A DNA stretch of 64,000 nt from Ciona savignyi (lineage: Eukaryota > Chordata > Ascidiacea > Phlebobranchia > Cionidae), in the NCBI GenBank assembly GCA_000149265.1, contig CH003364.1, forward strand, positions 639,829 to 703,828, read 5' to 3'. The notes below the pieces were generated by a model. The model was given only the letters and a program-made list of their open reading frames with translations, was not told where the DNA came from and ran no database searches. This document shows, piece after piece, positions 20,908-32,501 of this stretch (position 1 is the first letter of the stretch; every line of letters begins with the position of its first letter). The translations under genes and the position numbers were made by a program.

Positions 20908-23622
20908 ATGAAGGTTCTAATTGCCGTGGACAACAGCGAAATTGCGGAAAAGGCGTTCGACTGTAAGTACAAAATTTAAGTTTCCTTTATTTTGATTTGA
21001 CTATTAATATTTGTTTATTGGAATGATGTGATATGTTTATCCCATGAATAGAAAACGATATTATTAGTGTGGACGATTTCAGCAATGGCCAACATACTGG
21101 GTTCTAGCTTCAGGGTTGCACAGCTATTTAAGTACGTTTTAGCATATTGCCCATTTTGTTAAGCACTTCCTGAATTGTCACAGAGATTAATGAAGCGTGA
21201 ATTTCCCAAATGGTCGGTTCAGGCGAGGTTACTGGTTAAATATTAATAGCTAGTTTGACATTGTCTAGACCAGGGTTGTACAACCTTCGTTACTGAACGT
21301 ACAAACACACAAAAAATAAAACGGCAGGTTCAATTTAAGTTTCTGTACTTTTAGTATTAAAATTTCCTACATGTAGTAGTAATTTTATCAGCTAACTGCC
21401 GGTGCCATTGCTCCTTTTATTGGGTTTAGTTCTTACTCATTGGCCCGAAAAAATCATCTTGGGTGTGTATTTGTAATGCTTTCCAGTCTGACTGTTCGCT
21501 GTGCTATTCTAGCACAATAGCCATTATTAATCATGTAATTGTACTCCGACCATTTGACCATGCAAACTAAGTCACTAAGTTCGAGGAAACAATTACGATT
21601 GAAAAGTATTGAGACAATCCTATTTCGCTGGTTAAATGCTTTAAAATCCGAACTATACACTATTTCCTTCGCTCTTTGTAGTTGCATACCCTTAGCCCAG
21701 GGATGTCCAACATTTTATTGTAGTGGGTCGCATTTTCACTTGAAATAATTCAATGGGCCGCAGAACCTATTAAATTTCAAGAAAAATTGGTACATAAAGA
21801 AACAATTAAAAACCATTCATTTATAATCCTCTATTTCTGTTGCTCCCATACTTATAGCCTAGTATTACTGCGCCCCTAAAAGCTGACTGATACATTTTAA
21901 TTTCGCTAAGATTCAAAGTTCAAAATACTACTTGGAGTGAAAATAACTAGCGGGCCGCACAAAAACCTCAGGTGGGCCCCACCGCCGCAGGTTGGACATC
22001 CCTGCCTTAGCCTATAGGGCGATGACCAATTTTAAAATCAGCACAGTCGATTTTGATATTATTTTCTGTATAAACTTTTGCCACACATAAAGTTTAATGA
22101 AATCGCATGGTAGTGCGTATATTCTTTGATTGTTGGTTATACAGTTTTACCATAATACTTGTAATGCATAATGAATAACCTTAGGAAACTGTGTCTGCTT
22201 AAATTATGTCCCAGGTTGAAGTATGAACTTATTTGAACCTTAATTTTCAGGGTACTTTGAAAAGATTCACAAACCGGGGAACGAAATTGTCGTCGGCCAT
22301 GCTGCCGAAGTTGCGAGAATTCCAAGTTATGTCTTTTTAGGTACGTATATACCACCTCTATATGTATAAATAGCTAGTGGTAAAAATCTGATGTTATCCC
22401 ATCAATTGTCGTGTTTTGGTGTAAAAATGTGTGAATGGTGATTCGTTAGTACTTCAATACGTGAAAAAAATCGGGATTTATACTCGAATATGGTAAAATT
22501 GGTACATCTTTTGTCTACAGTAAAGTTGCCAAATATATTACAGTATTTGGCTCGATCAGGATAAGATAGGATATCCATTTTAATTCCCGTGAATGAAAAA
22601 ACACAAGGGGCGTTAGCACAGGTTCAATCTTCAGATCAGCTATTGCAGTGTGTTGTGTGTGATTTAGACGTCCTTTAAATGTGGTAGAACCCATTATTCC
22701 ACTGGGTTCAGCCAATGTCTTTTAAGTACCTTCTTCCCCAAGTAAACAACCGACTTGCTAGTGACCAGTTTCGTACGCGAAAGTGTAAAGCACAAACCTA
22801 CCAAGCTAATTGGTCGGACTGATATCTTCGTGAATAGAAAGCTTAGCTTTATCCTTTGGCATTTAACGCAGCCGGTGAAATGGCTTATCCCGCCGAGGAA
22901 ATGAAAGCGGAGATTGAGAAGCTGAAGAAAAAACGCAACGCTTTAAACCACAAATACAAGACGAAGATGGAAAAATATACTGACGTAAGACATAATGACA
23001 GATTCCTACATTGTAATATAAAGTACACGAACAAAGCAAATATGGTCAATATTTAGTTTTAGGACGGCGTATTAGAAATGTATAACCGCCGTTGTTCTTA
23101 CACACGGGAATAGAACGATACTGGGAATAAAAAAGTTTTATCACACTGTAATAGTTAAAGATTACCTCTTATGGCTAACCATACTAAAGTGCTATGGTGT
23201 GTGTTGTATACAATTGCGACGTTGGTGCAGTTTAAGATTGTTAGTATCAACCGGGTTTAGACAGCGTCTGCAAAGTGCGTGGCTTAAAGACACAGCCGAC
23301 ATCCCAAGGCTGCTTTCAATGTGATCTTTTTGGTTTTGTACAGACCGCGAATGCTTTTGCTGGGCGAGTTAAGCGACCTGGCACTAACATTTCATCGCAA
23401 ATCTCTTTTATTAAATCTCCACAGACCCAATATAAACTGGTGTTCGAAGTAAGGGACCATTCCGCGGGTGAATCGATAGTAAAAATGGCGGAAGAGGAGA
23501 ATTGTGATGTTATAATCACTGGATCACGTGGTCTCGGAGCGGTAAGACGCACGATCCTCGGTTCTGTGAGCGACTACGTTCTCCACCATGCGAAGATACC
23601 TGTGCTTGTGTGTCATAAGTAA
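20908..23622 (+). CDS. Universal stress protein C (four coding exons)
   Basis: Exons: 20908-20962, 22251-22340, 22872-22984, 23425-23622; GT-AG borders, phases 1-1-0, 151 residues. The start MKVLIAVDNSEIAEKAFD matches the family. Exon 2 encodes WYFEKIHKPGNEIVVGH. Exon 3 encodes a charged helix (EIEKLKKKRNALNHKYKTK). Exon 4 has the ATP motif GSRGLGAVRRTILGS and ends IPVLVCHK. It is closest to USP-E, with exon 4 nearly identical. Intron 1 carries a hAT MITE (21698-22004) and intron 2 a SINE (22556-22821). A GCAAATTTGC promoter palindrome lies 84 bases upstream and an AATAAA signal near 23909. Confidence 0.92.
21698..22004. mobile_element. hAT-type MITE with perfect 8-bp target duplication
   Basis: A 307-base element with 14-base inverted ends, CAGGGATGTCCAAC at the left and GTTGGACATCCCTG at the right. 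It is flanked by the 8-base direct repeat CCTTAGCC (21690-21697 and 22005-22012). Ends beginning CAGGG and 8-base targets are typical of hAT elements. There is no transposase, so it is non-autonomous. It lies in intron 1 of USP-C. Confidence 0.92.
22556..22821 (-). mobile_element. tRNA-derived SINE
   Basis: The minus-strand copy runs from GATAAGATAGGATATCCATT to AGCTAATTGGTCGGAC and has an internal deletion in the TCAGATCAGCTATTGCAGTG region. It ends 50 bases before exon 3 of USP-C. Confidence 0.8.
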
Positions 23623-24228
23623 ACCTTTATGACGCTGCGACTGAACTTTTTTGCCTGTGTCGCCGTTGCCTTGTAGCTGATCATCAGTTTGAAATGTTAC
23701 TACTTATTTTCACACATTCTACCATATACCGATCAAATTTCATCACATTTCGTTGATTTTATTACAGGAAGTATATTCCCTATTATTTTTGTAAGACCTA
23801 GAAGCAAACATAGTACAGATGTAGACATTATTATTAACCATAGTGAAAAATGTAAAATTGATTTCCAAAAATATTGCATTGTTGATTACGTTAAAAACTC
23901 GTGCTAATAAAGTGTTTTGATCTTTATTCTTACAGAGTCTCCTTAAGCCACTTTATACCTTTTCCGTGGGTTTTTATTTGTACCTATAACTCCTGTGTAT
24001 TTTTGCAAGGTACAAATTAGAGTTATCCAAACGGGTAGTCCAGTGCGAAAGTCCTGCCTGATTACCCACAGTCGCTCTATGTGCTGGTAACAAAAATTGT
24101 TCTGTTTCAAAATTGTATTTTCTTTACATGATTATTTAATCCAAAGTAGAATCTTACAATTAAGATCTCCCAATAAACTGTTTTGGCTAGCAGATGGTTT
24201 ATACGATACTAACTCTATTCTGCCATAA

Positions 24229-24340
24229 GGATAGGAAAAATGCAAGGGGAGTTATCACACGGGCAATCGTCAGATCACTTCGCAACCATACCGGTGATAT
24301 TGCACAGTGTTGTGTATGATACACACGTTTCTTTAATATA
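24229..24340 (-). mobile_element. SINE, tail fragment
   Basis: AGGATAGGAAAAATGCAAGG, ACACGGGCAATCGTCAGATC and TTGTGTATGATACACACGTT match the tail and body of the minus-strand SINE; the rest is missing. Confidence 0.7.
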
Positions 24341-24969
24341 GAATTTAGGTCGAAATGGTTAACATAAATAATACATATAACGATTTCTACTTTGAAACCG
24401 TCTTCGTGACGAGTCCGCCATGGGTTTTTAGACTTTGCTGGTGAAAAAACTGGTTGAATAAATGAATTCGACCGACTGACTAAATCGGGAATAGTGGGTT
24501 TGGGTAACGAAAGGCAAGTGCTTGTATGTCATAGTGGCCTGATACCATTAAGACATGATGTAATTTTCGAGATGTATACCTGTGTAAAGAAATAAATACC
24601 GCATTTCCAATTGATTAAAATATATAAAAACATTTAGACACCGAAAACAGGATATTTTGAAAAATATTTAGAACAAACTAAAAGTTGCGTAATTCTCTCG
24701 AAAATACCTTGTTTGCTTGAAACTAATAGTGTCATCTGACATAAGTGGAATTTCATTTTAGGTTTTTTTCCTTTTCCTCTCTGGTCCACGCTTTCGGGCC
24801 ACACCTACTCCTAAAGCCGGCTCCTCCACAGCACTGTTCGCGCTTTACCACACACTCTTCTTCAGGGCTCTATATCGTTTTGATCTTAATTAAATTTTGA
24901 TTGCATAATATTGTTCTTTCTACTAGGTTTGTCAGCCGCGTCGCTATATTTATTAAATTATAACCTTTT
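24341..24969. other. Intergenic, possible USP exon relic
   Basis: No gene. AAGTGCTTGTATGTCATAG near 24515-24533 resembles the last bases of USP exon 4 (GTGCTTGTGTGTCATAAG in intact genes). With no other exon nearby it is at most a relic. Confidence 0.25.
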
Positions 24970-25080
24970 TTCAATGACGTGTTTTAACGACTGTTGGTTT
25001 TTCCGTCTTTTTCTGTTCCTGTGTCGTGGTTACATTCGTTTGCCATTTAAAAAAAATGGGGCACAAAATAAATAAACTAA
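24970..25080 (-). repeat. Dispersed repeat, inverted copy
   Basis: AATGACGTGTTTTAACGACT, then TTTTTCTGTTCCTGTGTCGT is the reverse complement of the 15490-15585 copy. It lies upstream of USP-D. Confidence 0.55.
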
Positions 25081-25389
25081 ACCTACTACTTTGAAATGTG
25101 TGCTGATTAAATTACACCAAAAACCGTTACCCAAAGCAAACAGTGCTTGGGGCCGAATAAACCGCCAGCTATTAGGCGGTATCTTTTTCGGTGTTTCCCC
25201 TATGTTAAATTACATTTTTGCGAGGGTTACTAGTTTATAACGTTATGTTAATACACTTAACTTTCGGAACTTTTAATGGCCTAACCTACCCTTTTTTTTA
25301 AAAAAAAAGAGTCTCTTTTAACTAAATAAATTACACTAACTGGACGTAAATATTTTAGCATCGATCGTTTCGGGCCGTGCTGCGCGACC

Positions 25390-25399
25390 GCAAATTTGC
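25390..25399. promoter_or_regulatory. GCAAATTTGC palindrome in USP-D core promoter
   Basis: Perfect palindrome within GCGACCGCAAATTTGCCTTT, 71 bases before the USP-D ATG and followed by a TTTTATAAAC TATA-like sequence. Flanking bases agree with the USP-C promoter although the surrounding DNA does not. Confidence 0.5.
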
Positions 25400-25460
25400 C
25401 TTTTTTACCTTAATTTTATAAACTGCGTTACCAACAGTGTTAAAACATTGTTAAGTAATA

Positions 25461-27408
25461 ATGAAGGTTCTTATTGCTGTGGACAGTAGCGAAATAGCGG
25501 AAAAGGCTTTTGACTGTAAGTACAAGACTTATGTACCTAATTATTTTAATAATCTATAGTGTATTTAATTATTTTAATAACGTATTTAAAGTATACCAAT
25601 ACTTATTGTTGGTTAGAATTAGAATAGAATATTTCTGTTTATCCCCGTGAATGGGAAAACGAAAGTGGCATTGTTTTCAATCCATGTGAATAAAAATTAC
25701 TATATACGTAATATAAATCCATTATTAAAAATAGGGGTTTATCTGGAAAATATTAAAAGGGAATGAGCAATTTTGATTCCTTTATTTTCACCATCTTATT
25801 GTAGTTTATTGTAATAATTGAGACTTTCTTTCAATTTAGTTGAACCAGTTGTTTAAAAGGTGTCACGGGGTGTACGCCAAACCGCACCCAGACAGCTGAC
25901 TAAGCCAGTCGTTTGTTTTAATCCAATTACTTTTTAGCTGAAAGCCGACACTCCAATTAACTGAGCTATATAGCTGGCTTTTGGTTAAATAGCTTCCTTT
26001 GACAAGGCACTTTATCCCCTCGATTCATTAGATTAGGTTTGTACTAAAATAGAAGGAACATTTCAATCATAAACAGCATCATACATAATGTGAATAAATG
26101 TAACCAATAACTAAATGGACATCAAAACTGATAACAATACAGTGAAACATATACATTTATCAGGAAAAAGCTACTAATAAATAACCAATTACCACAGTAC
26201 ACAAAGCGTTCCAGTGGCACAATAAAACTAAGTTAAAAACATCATGATAGGCCTATCGCATGACACTAACAAACATAAAAAATACATTAAATTTTGCTGA
26301 CATCTGTTGTGTATTTATTCATATTTATGATGTCATTACTCGGTTGACTGATTTTAGGTTAATCAAGTGACTTTGTTGTTGTTCAATTGACCTTGGGCCC
26401 AACATGGCTTTCTCATATATTCAATAAGAGCATGGTAGTGTTACATTATTCTCCACGCAATAAACTGCTGAATATATAACAACATCGAAGAAATAATGCT
26501 GAATTTATTCACTCAAAAGTTTTAAAATTAACCAGGGATATCTAAAATTAAAATAAAAGTTAAAACAATTATTACCATAAGGTAACTAGAAACGACCTTA
26601 AGAATGTCCAGCATTAATAATCAGGTGTGAAAGCAGTTACAAATCATGCATGCTTGCTCAATATTTAATACCAGCTACAGTCAGAACAACATGTTTTGGT
26701 GTGCTTACTGAAATTTTAAATGAGACAATGAAATACAAATTTTAATTAAGTGTATCGACGAACTTATTTAATGGTTGGTTCAAGAAAATTGCAATATATT
26801 AATTATTTGTTCAGCTGAAGTATAAACCAAAGTTATTATTTTCAAACCAAGAAACTCGTAATATATTAATTACTTGTTTAGATAAAGTATAAACCAAATT
26901 TATTATTTTCAAACTAATTCATTTTTTGATTAGTTTAATTTCAAGTCACTATTCACAGCTAAATAATTTCATAGTTAGTTAAAATATAAAATTTTGTCGG
27001 TTTCACACAATCACCACAATGATAAATCAATTATAAATACCGATATAATTGGGAAGCCATGTCCCTCATGTGGTTGACTTATGTTCGAATACTGAACTTA
27101 CTTGAACCTCCTTCCGCAGGGTACTTTGAGAAGATTCACAAACCGGGGAACGAAATTGTGATCGGTCATGCTGCTGAAGTTGCAAGAATTCCAAGTTTTG
27201 TCTTCTTAGGTGGGTTAACATCGACTTCGTTTTGTTTATGGTTGAAAAGCAAGCCATATGCCCCATGCCAACAGTCAAGCTGAGCTATAAAAGTGTAAGA
27301 TTTGTTAAGGTAGAATCTATGAATTATTTAAAGGTACTGCAAGACACCTTGTACATACAGTTGAGTTGTTGCAGCTCTTACAGTGATGTTGATTGTGGAT
27401 AATTAATT

Positions 27409-27439
<31 letters not shown>

Positions 27440-30400
27440 TTGTTGTAAACTAAGCTATTCTAATAGGCAACTGGCAACCCTAGGAAAATAGTAACCACAG
27501 TAGAGTTGCTGCAGCTATTTCAATGTTTGTATGGTTTGTTTGTGTACTTACTTGTGGAAAGCAAAGCTTAATGCATAAATATCTTTCTAACAGGCGAAAT
27601 GGCTTACCCTCCTGAGGAAATGAAAGCCGAGATCGAAAGGTTGAATAAAAAACGTCATAATTTGAACGTCAAATACAAGACAAAGATGGAAAAATATACT
27701 GATGTGAGTCATCCAACTTTCTATGAAACATTAATATATAGCTATAATTCATTACAAATATTGCTAACCAGCATTGTGTATTCCTAATTTAGTATCAGAA
27801 AACATTTTATAACAGATTAAATAATAGTGTGGGTTAAGAGTACAAATTAAGATGACGATGACCCATATCACTGCTCCAACAACCAGTTTGCCGCAACACA
27901 CTACTGTGCCGCAAGAAAATGCTAGGTGTACTGCGGGAAATTCATAATAACTTGAAAACAAAATGTTTAAATAAAAAAAAAATTAGGTTTTGTAAATTTG
28001 AATATTACGGCTAAATGACAATTTGCTAATATGATTTTATATGTCTATAGCCTGTCAAAATACCTCTTATTTTTGACTGCAATGTGCCGTAAAATTTAGT
28101 AAGTTTCTAAATGTGCCTTACAAGGGGAACTGAAGTGGACTCAATTTTAAGAATATCTTAATAAATGGAAAAAAAATACGCTGATTTCAAAAATCAAATC
28201 AGTTTCTTCCAATATTTTTTGGTTAAAGAGTTATGAGCAAATATGTATTTCATTTTATGTTAGGGGATTTCCCGTATTACGTCACTGACGTTGTTGAGAT
28301 TTCGTGCCTATATGCATTGTATACAATCATGTGTCAGTTTAGAGGTGAATTAGTAACAGAAGCGCCTGCAGGAGCGTTGTATTTTCGTTTTTATTATGGA
28401 GACTTAGCATAACACTTGTCATATAGTCTTACTGAACCAATGTACATGGTGACAACTTACTTTAAGCGCGGTCATTAAGGCCTGCACGGTCCTGGACCTA
28501 AGCTGAATGCTGAGGTATACAGGTCTCGTATTTAAATGACTTTAGAATAATAAGTCTTAGCAATTTATATCATAAATAATAAAAGTGAAAACAGAACAAG
28601 AAAACTATAACAGAATGCATTAAACTGTAACTGCCAGCAATTTATAGAAATAAACCAGCCATTAGGCAAAGGCTAGACTATGCGGTGGGAAAAGCCTATT
28701 TCTTTCATGGTTTACCTTGGCTGTTTGTATAATGTTTTGCTGTTATGTATGTGGTGCATTTAATGTCTGCTGTTATTGAAACTGAGCATTAGCCTACTGG
28801 TTGAGAATACCACTTATTGCAAAAAACAGTTAATCCACAGTTGAGTAGCTGATGTGTAGTCTGACAATAAGTACACAGCAAGCACTCAGATAAGTAAGTG
28901 AAGAATATATATAATAGATCTTTACTTAACTACCCAAATAAGTTAATAAGAATATACCACATTTCTAATTTAGTTCTTTTTATTAGATATTGTAAAATGC
29001 CTAAAGTTAAGCCACTGAGAAGGAAGAAAGAGTGATTGGAGTATATTGTTTTGCTCCAGGATGTACAAATTCCTATTACAGCACACGAAATTCCAATCCA
29101 CCTGTGCTCTTCCATCGATTTCCTCACAACGACAAAAAACGGTTGAAGCAATGGATACAACAATGCAAGCGTTCTAAACTACCTGGAAAAAGAACCGCAG
29201 TGTGTAGTGCACATATTTGTGACAAGGATTACCATAGTAAAATTGTATTTGACTCCAATGGAGTAGCCAAGATGATGAAAACAAACCACTTGGTGAAAAA
29301 TATAGTTCCAACAATTTTAAATTTTTCTGATTATGATGTTAAACATAGTGATCAACCCAGTACATCAAGTGCAACTTCAAGAACTTCTTTATCCAAGCAG
29401 ATAATTGAAAAATAAGGGCTTTTAGTAATGCAAGTCCAGTCTGGCATTATTTTGTGCACAAATGCATATACATTCATGCAGCATAAACATTCTTGCGGTG
29501 TGTCCATAAGAATACAGTTTTTGCAACGGCACCAAGTCATGTCAATAGGTAATGTTTCTAAATAAACATTTTCTTCTATGGGGCTTGTATCTTCAAAGAT
29601 ACTTCCAGACGTTTTCCTTGGTTCAAACGCACATGACTAAATTTGTGTTGTTTTATTGTGTACAATAAAACTTCTTTCATCCATGCCAGAATGCTGAAAA
29701 CTGTCATCCATTTTAGTGTTACAACATTAACTTAAATTTACTCTAGAAATGAAGAAAACAAAAGAAATTTGGTAAAACTTCTATGCATATGTATACCAAA
29801 TCTCTCACACTCTCAGTTTGTAGCCTAGGGGTTGATAACAACATTGCTAGTCTACGTTGCAGATTATGGCTATATATTAAAAAGCAACAATCATGAAAGA
29901 AATAGGCTGTTCCCACCGCATAGTCTGATCTTTGATTGATGGCTGGTTTATTTCTATAAATTGCTGGCAGTTAACAGTTTACTCAGTAAACTTTACTGCC
30001 TCCTGTTCTAGTTTTCTTGTTCTGTCTTCACTTCTATGATTTATGATATAAATTGCCAAGACTTATTATTCTAAAGTCATTTAAATACGAGACCTGTATA
30101 CCTCAGCATTCGGCTTAGGTCCAGGATCGTGCAGGCCTCAATGAGCGCGCTTAAGGTAAGCTGTCACGCGGGTACATTGGTTCAGTTAGGCTATATGACA
30201 AGTGTTATGCTAAGTCTCCATAAAAAAAACGAAAATACAACGCTCCTGCAGGCGCTTATGTTACTAATTCACCTCTAAACTGGCACATGATTGTATACAA
30301 TGCATATAGGCACGAAATCTCAACAACGTCAGTGACGTAATACGGGAAATCCCCTAACATAAAATAAAATGCATATTTGCTCATAACTCTTTAACAAAAC

Positions 30401-30796
30401 AATATTGGAAGAAACTGATTTGATTTTTGAAATCAGCGTATTTTTTTCCATTTATTAAGATATTCTTAAAATTGACTTCAGTTCCCCTTTAAGTGAAAAA
30501 AGGTTGCAGAGCACTGGGTTATAACTATTGAGGTTGATCCACAAATGGGGATAGAAATGTGTATCCTATCCTAATAATTTCATTGCACTCACCAGGCCAA
30601 ATATAAACTTGTGTTTGAAGTTTTAATTGACCATTCCGCCGAAGAATTGATCCTAAAAATAGCAGAAACTGAAGAGTGCAACATCATAATCATGGGATCA
30701 AGGGGTCTCGGAGCAGTTAGACGAACAATCCTCGGTTCTGTGAGCGATTACGTCATACATCATGCCAAGATACCTGTGCTTGTGTGTCACAAATAA
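25461..30796 (+). CDS. Universal stress protein D (four coding exons, one very long intron)
   Basis: Exons: 25461-25515, 27120-27209, 27594-27703, 30596-30796; all borders GT-AG, 151 residues. It begins MKVLIAVDSSEIAEKAFD. Exon 3 is one codon shorter and exon 4 one codon longer than in the paralogues. The ATP motif reads GSRGLGAVRRTILGS and the end is IPVLVCHK. Intron 3 is 2.9 kb because it holds the inverted-repeat element with the THAP ORF (28122-30489). The 3' splice region of exon 4 includes a SINE-tail-like TATCCTATCCTAAT. The reading frame is intact in spite of the insertions, so the gene is probably still expressed. Confidence 0.9.
25616..25668 (-). mobile_element. SINE tail fragment
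   Basis: GAATATTTCTGTTTATCCCC and GTGAATGGGAAAACGAAAGT match only the tail end of a minus-strand SINE; it lies in intron 1 of USP-D. Confidence 0.55.
26790..26925. repeat. 66-bp diverged tandem duplication
   Basis: ATATATTAATTATTTGTTCA...GAAGTATAAACCAAAGTTAT is repeated as ATATATTAATTACTTGTTTA...AAAGTATAAACCAAATTTAT. Two copies in intron 1 of USP-D. Confidence 0.65.
27409..27434. repeat. (TA)n microsatellite
   Basis: About 13 TA dinucleotides in intron 2 of USP-D. Confidence 0.9.
28122..30489. mobile_element. Transposon-like element with ~590-bp inverted repeats and a THAP ORF
   Basis: The left arm 28122-28710 begins AAGGGGAACTGAAG and the right arm 29892-30489 ends with its complement. 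The two arms match along their full length with scattered differences, for example GTATTACGTCACTGACGTTG against CAACGTCAGTGACGTAATAC. The 1.2-kb centre has one recognisable product, a THAP zinc-finger protein (29032-29415). THAP domains occur in P-element and some PIF/ISL2EU-type transposases, but no DDE catalytic domain is present. It is thus non-autonomous or decayed. A short TTA-type target duplication is possible (CCTTA before, TTTAAG after) but not certain. Confidence 0.8.
29032..29415 (+). CDS. THAP-domain protein inside the inverted-repeat element
   Basis: This open frame of 127 codons is a THAP-type DNA-binding zinc finger. The C2CH ligands are visible as C6-x4-C11 and C58-x2-H61 (CFAPGC; CSAH). 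The conserved W41 is present and so is the C-terminal IVPTIL (residues 92-97), equivalent to the AVPTIF box. A serine/threonine-rich tail follows and the frame stops. There is no ATG: the frame opens at a GTG and an in-frame stop lies 24 bases earlier (29008), so either a spliced upstream exon supplies the start or the gene is dead. It lies in intron 3 of USP-D on the same strand. Confidence 0.75.
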   Translation: MIGVYCFAPGCTNSYYSTRNSNPPVLFHRFPHNDKKRLKQWIQQCKRSKLPGKRTAVCSAHICDKDYHSKIVFDSNGVAKMMKTNHLVKNIVPTILNFSDYDVKHSDQPSTSSATSRTSLSKQIIEK

Positions 30797-32205
30797 CTCT
30801 CTATGGAATTGCAGTTAGCGCAAACTCTCAGTCTTGGTGTAGACTTTTTACCTTGAATCATCCTACAAACTAGACTTAATATTTCTTCTCTAAACATCCT
30901 ACAAACAGTGAGCACAATGTAACTAACTACTCAGTAAATGGAATTACAACACATTTATGGGTTCATGTTTGTATTTTGTTGTATATAAAACGTTTAGCTG
31001 GTTTATGCACAGCTAAGCCGACGGCATTTTAAAAAATGTAAACTAAACCTTTTTATTGATGTTTGTTAAAATTATGCTAGTTGAGTAATTTTATCTCTGT
31101 AGTACACAAATACACGACATGCATCTTTGCAAGCCATTATATGTTGATTGGCTTTGTTACGGATATTACCCAATACCCATATAATTTCAATGTTTCACAC
31201 GAGTCGGTGTGATAGTTTTCATTTTTACCTAACATGCGGTCAGTTTTGATTTGATATTTAGAATCTAAAGTAATCTTAAATTGTGTGTGTTAATTTGATT
31301 TTAATGAATAGTGTGTATGACTCATCTATTATATATTTAAATAAGGGTAAATGGTGTGGAAAAACACCCTGGAAATTGTGTACCTAGCTTTTAACTGTTA
31401 ATCGCATAATAGAAAGAAAATCAATCTGTGTTGGCTGAGTTACAATAAGACTTAGAGCCTCAGAGACAGGCTTCCAGCCAGGAGTTTGTAAAAGCAATAA
31501 AAGTTAAGAAGCAATCGCCAGGCACCATCACCCTTATAGCAGCAAGTAGAGGCTGCAAAATAGAAACATAATTCTGGACTGGTTACTAGACTGACTAACT
31601 CTACAGGCTTAATGCCGTCCAATGCAATTTTTGTATTAAAAACTCTTTGTCTTGATGATTATCTATATAACTTTAGCAACTTGTCTAAAACATGTGGTAC
31701 TGTATAACTAATAAAACCATTTAACATTGCTCTAATGCAGTGCTAATGAAAAAGAGTTGTCCAAATTAAAAGCTGGGTATGAGTATCCCCACTGAACTTG
31801 GTTAAGAAACTTGACATTGGGCATGAGGTTATTACCTTGTTCACAAGCAATCCAGTTTTCGTTTAACTCTTTACATGAATCAATTTTCCCATATGTGCAA
31901 ATCACTTTACATTGCTACTCTATACCGGGCCTTCTGAAAGGGTTCCGCTGTCCATAATTCTGACAGGCCCCAAACGTGTATATTTACAGGAAAAACCTTT
32001 TAATGAGAAACCAACCAATTAGTATACAATGAAAAAGTTTCGTTTTGCTTGTCGCTATCCAAGTCTTACATAATTGTAAGGCTAAACAAAAAACACTAGT
32101 GCAAAAAACAGTACAACTGCATGCTGCATTCAAACATGTATGGATATAGGGAATTCCCCAATTTTTATATTTTTTAGTAGCTTAAGTCCGACACCTTTTA
32201 ATCAA
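30797..32205. other. Intergenic, nothing recognised
   Basis: 3' flank of USP-D and AT-rich spacer. No ORF, splice-site pattern or repeat could be supported. Confidence 0.45.
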
Positions 32206-32400
32206 AATTTGGAGGTTCGAAACTTCGCGCTAGCTAGTCGGTTATGTCCTTGGGCAAGAAAACACTTAACGGACAGTGCCTGAACTGAGCGAATTAATGG
32301 GTTCCCAAAAATTGAGGGAACGTTTAAATCACACACAACACACTGCAAAAGTTCCGGTAACATGGTGGTAGGCGCGAAGTAATCTGAATAAAAGACAAAT
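32206..32400 (+). mobile_element. SINE without A box
   Basis: Begins at TTGGAGGTTCGAAACTTCGC (B box) and continues with CTAGCTAGTCGGTTATGTCC and CTGAACTGAGCGAATTAATG to TAGGCGCGAAGTAATCTGAA. The head start and tail are missing. Confidence 0.75.
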
Positions 32401-32501
32401 TATCATTATCATCATTTCCGTGGTTGCCAATTTTCGCGTTTTAGTAAAACCACTTCCCTTGTTACAAAACGAGAGATCTGGGAAAAACAAGGCAAACAAC
32501 A

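Larger units (their letters stand above)
27870..30521. mobile_element. hAT-like MITE remnant split by the THAP element
   Basis: TTTGCCGCAACACACTACTG, GTGCCGCAAGAAAATGCTAG and GTACTGCGGGAAATTC are words common in hAT-type MITEs. A matching hAT-like end (AAAGGTTGCAGAGCACTG) lies at 30504-30521, beyond the right arm of the THAP element. The left terminus is not clear, so the boundary is approximate. Confidence 0.35.
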
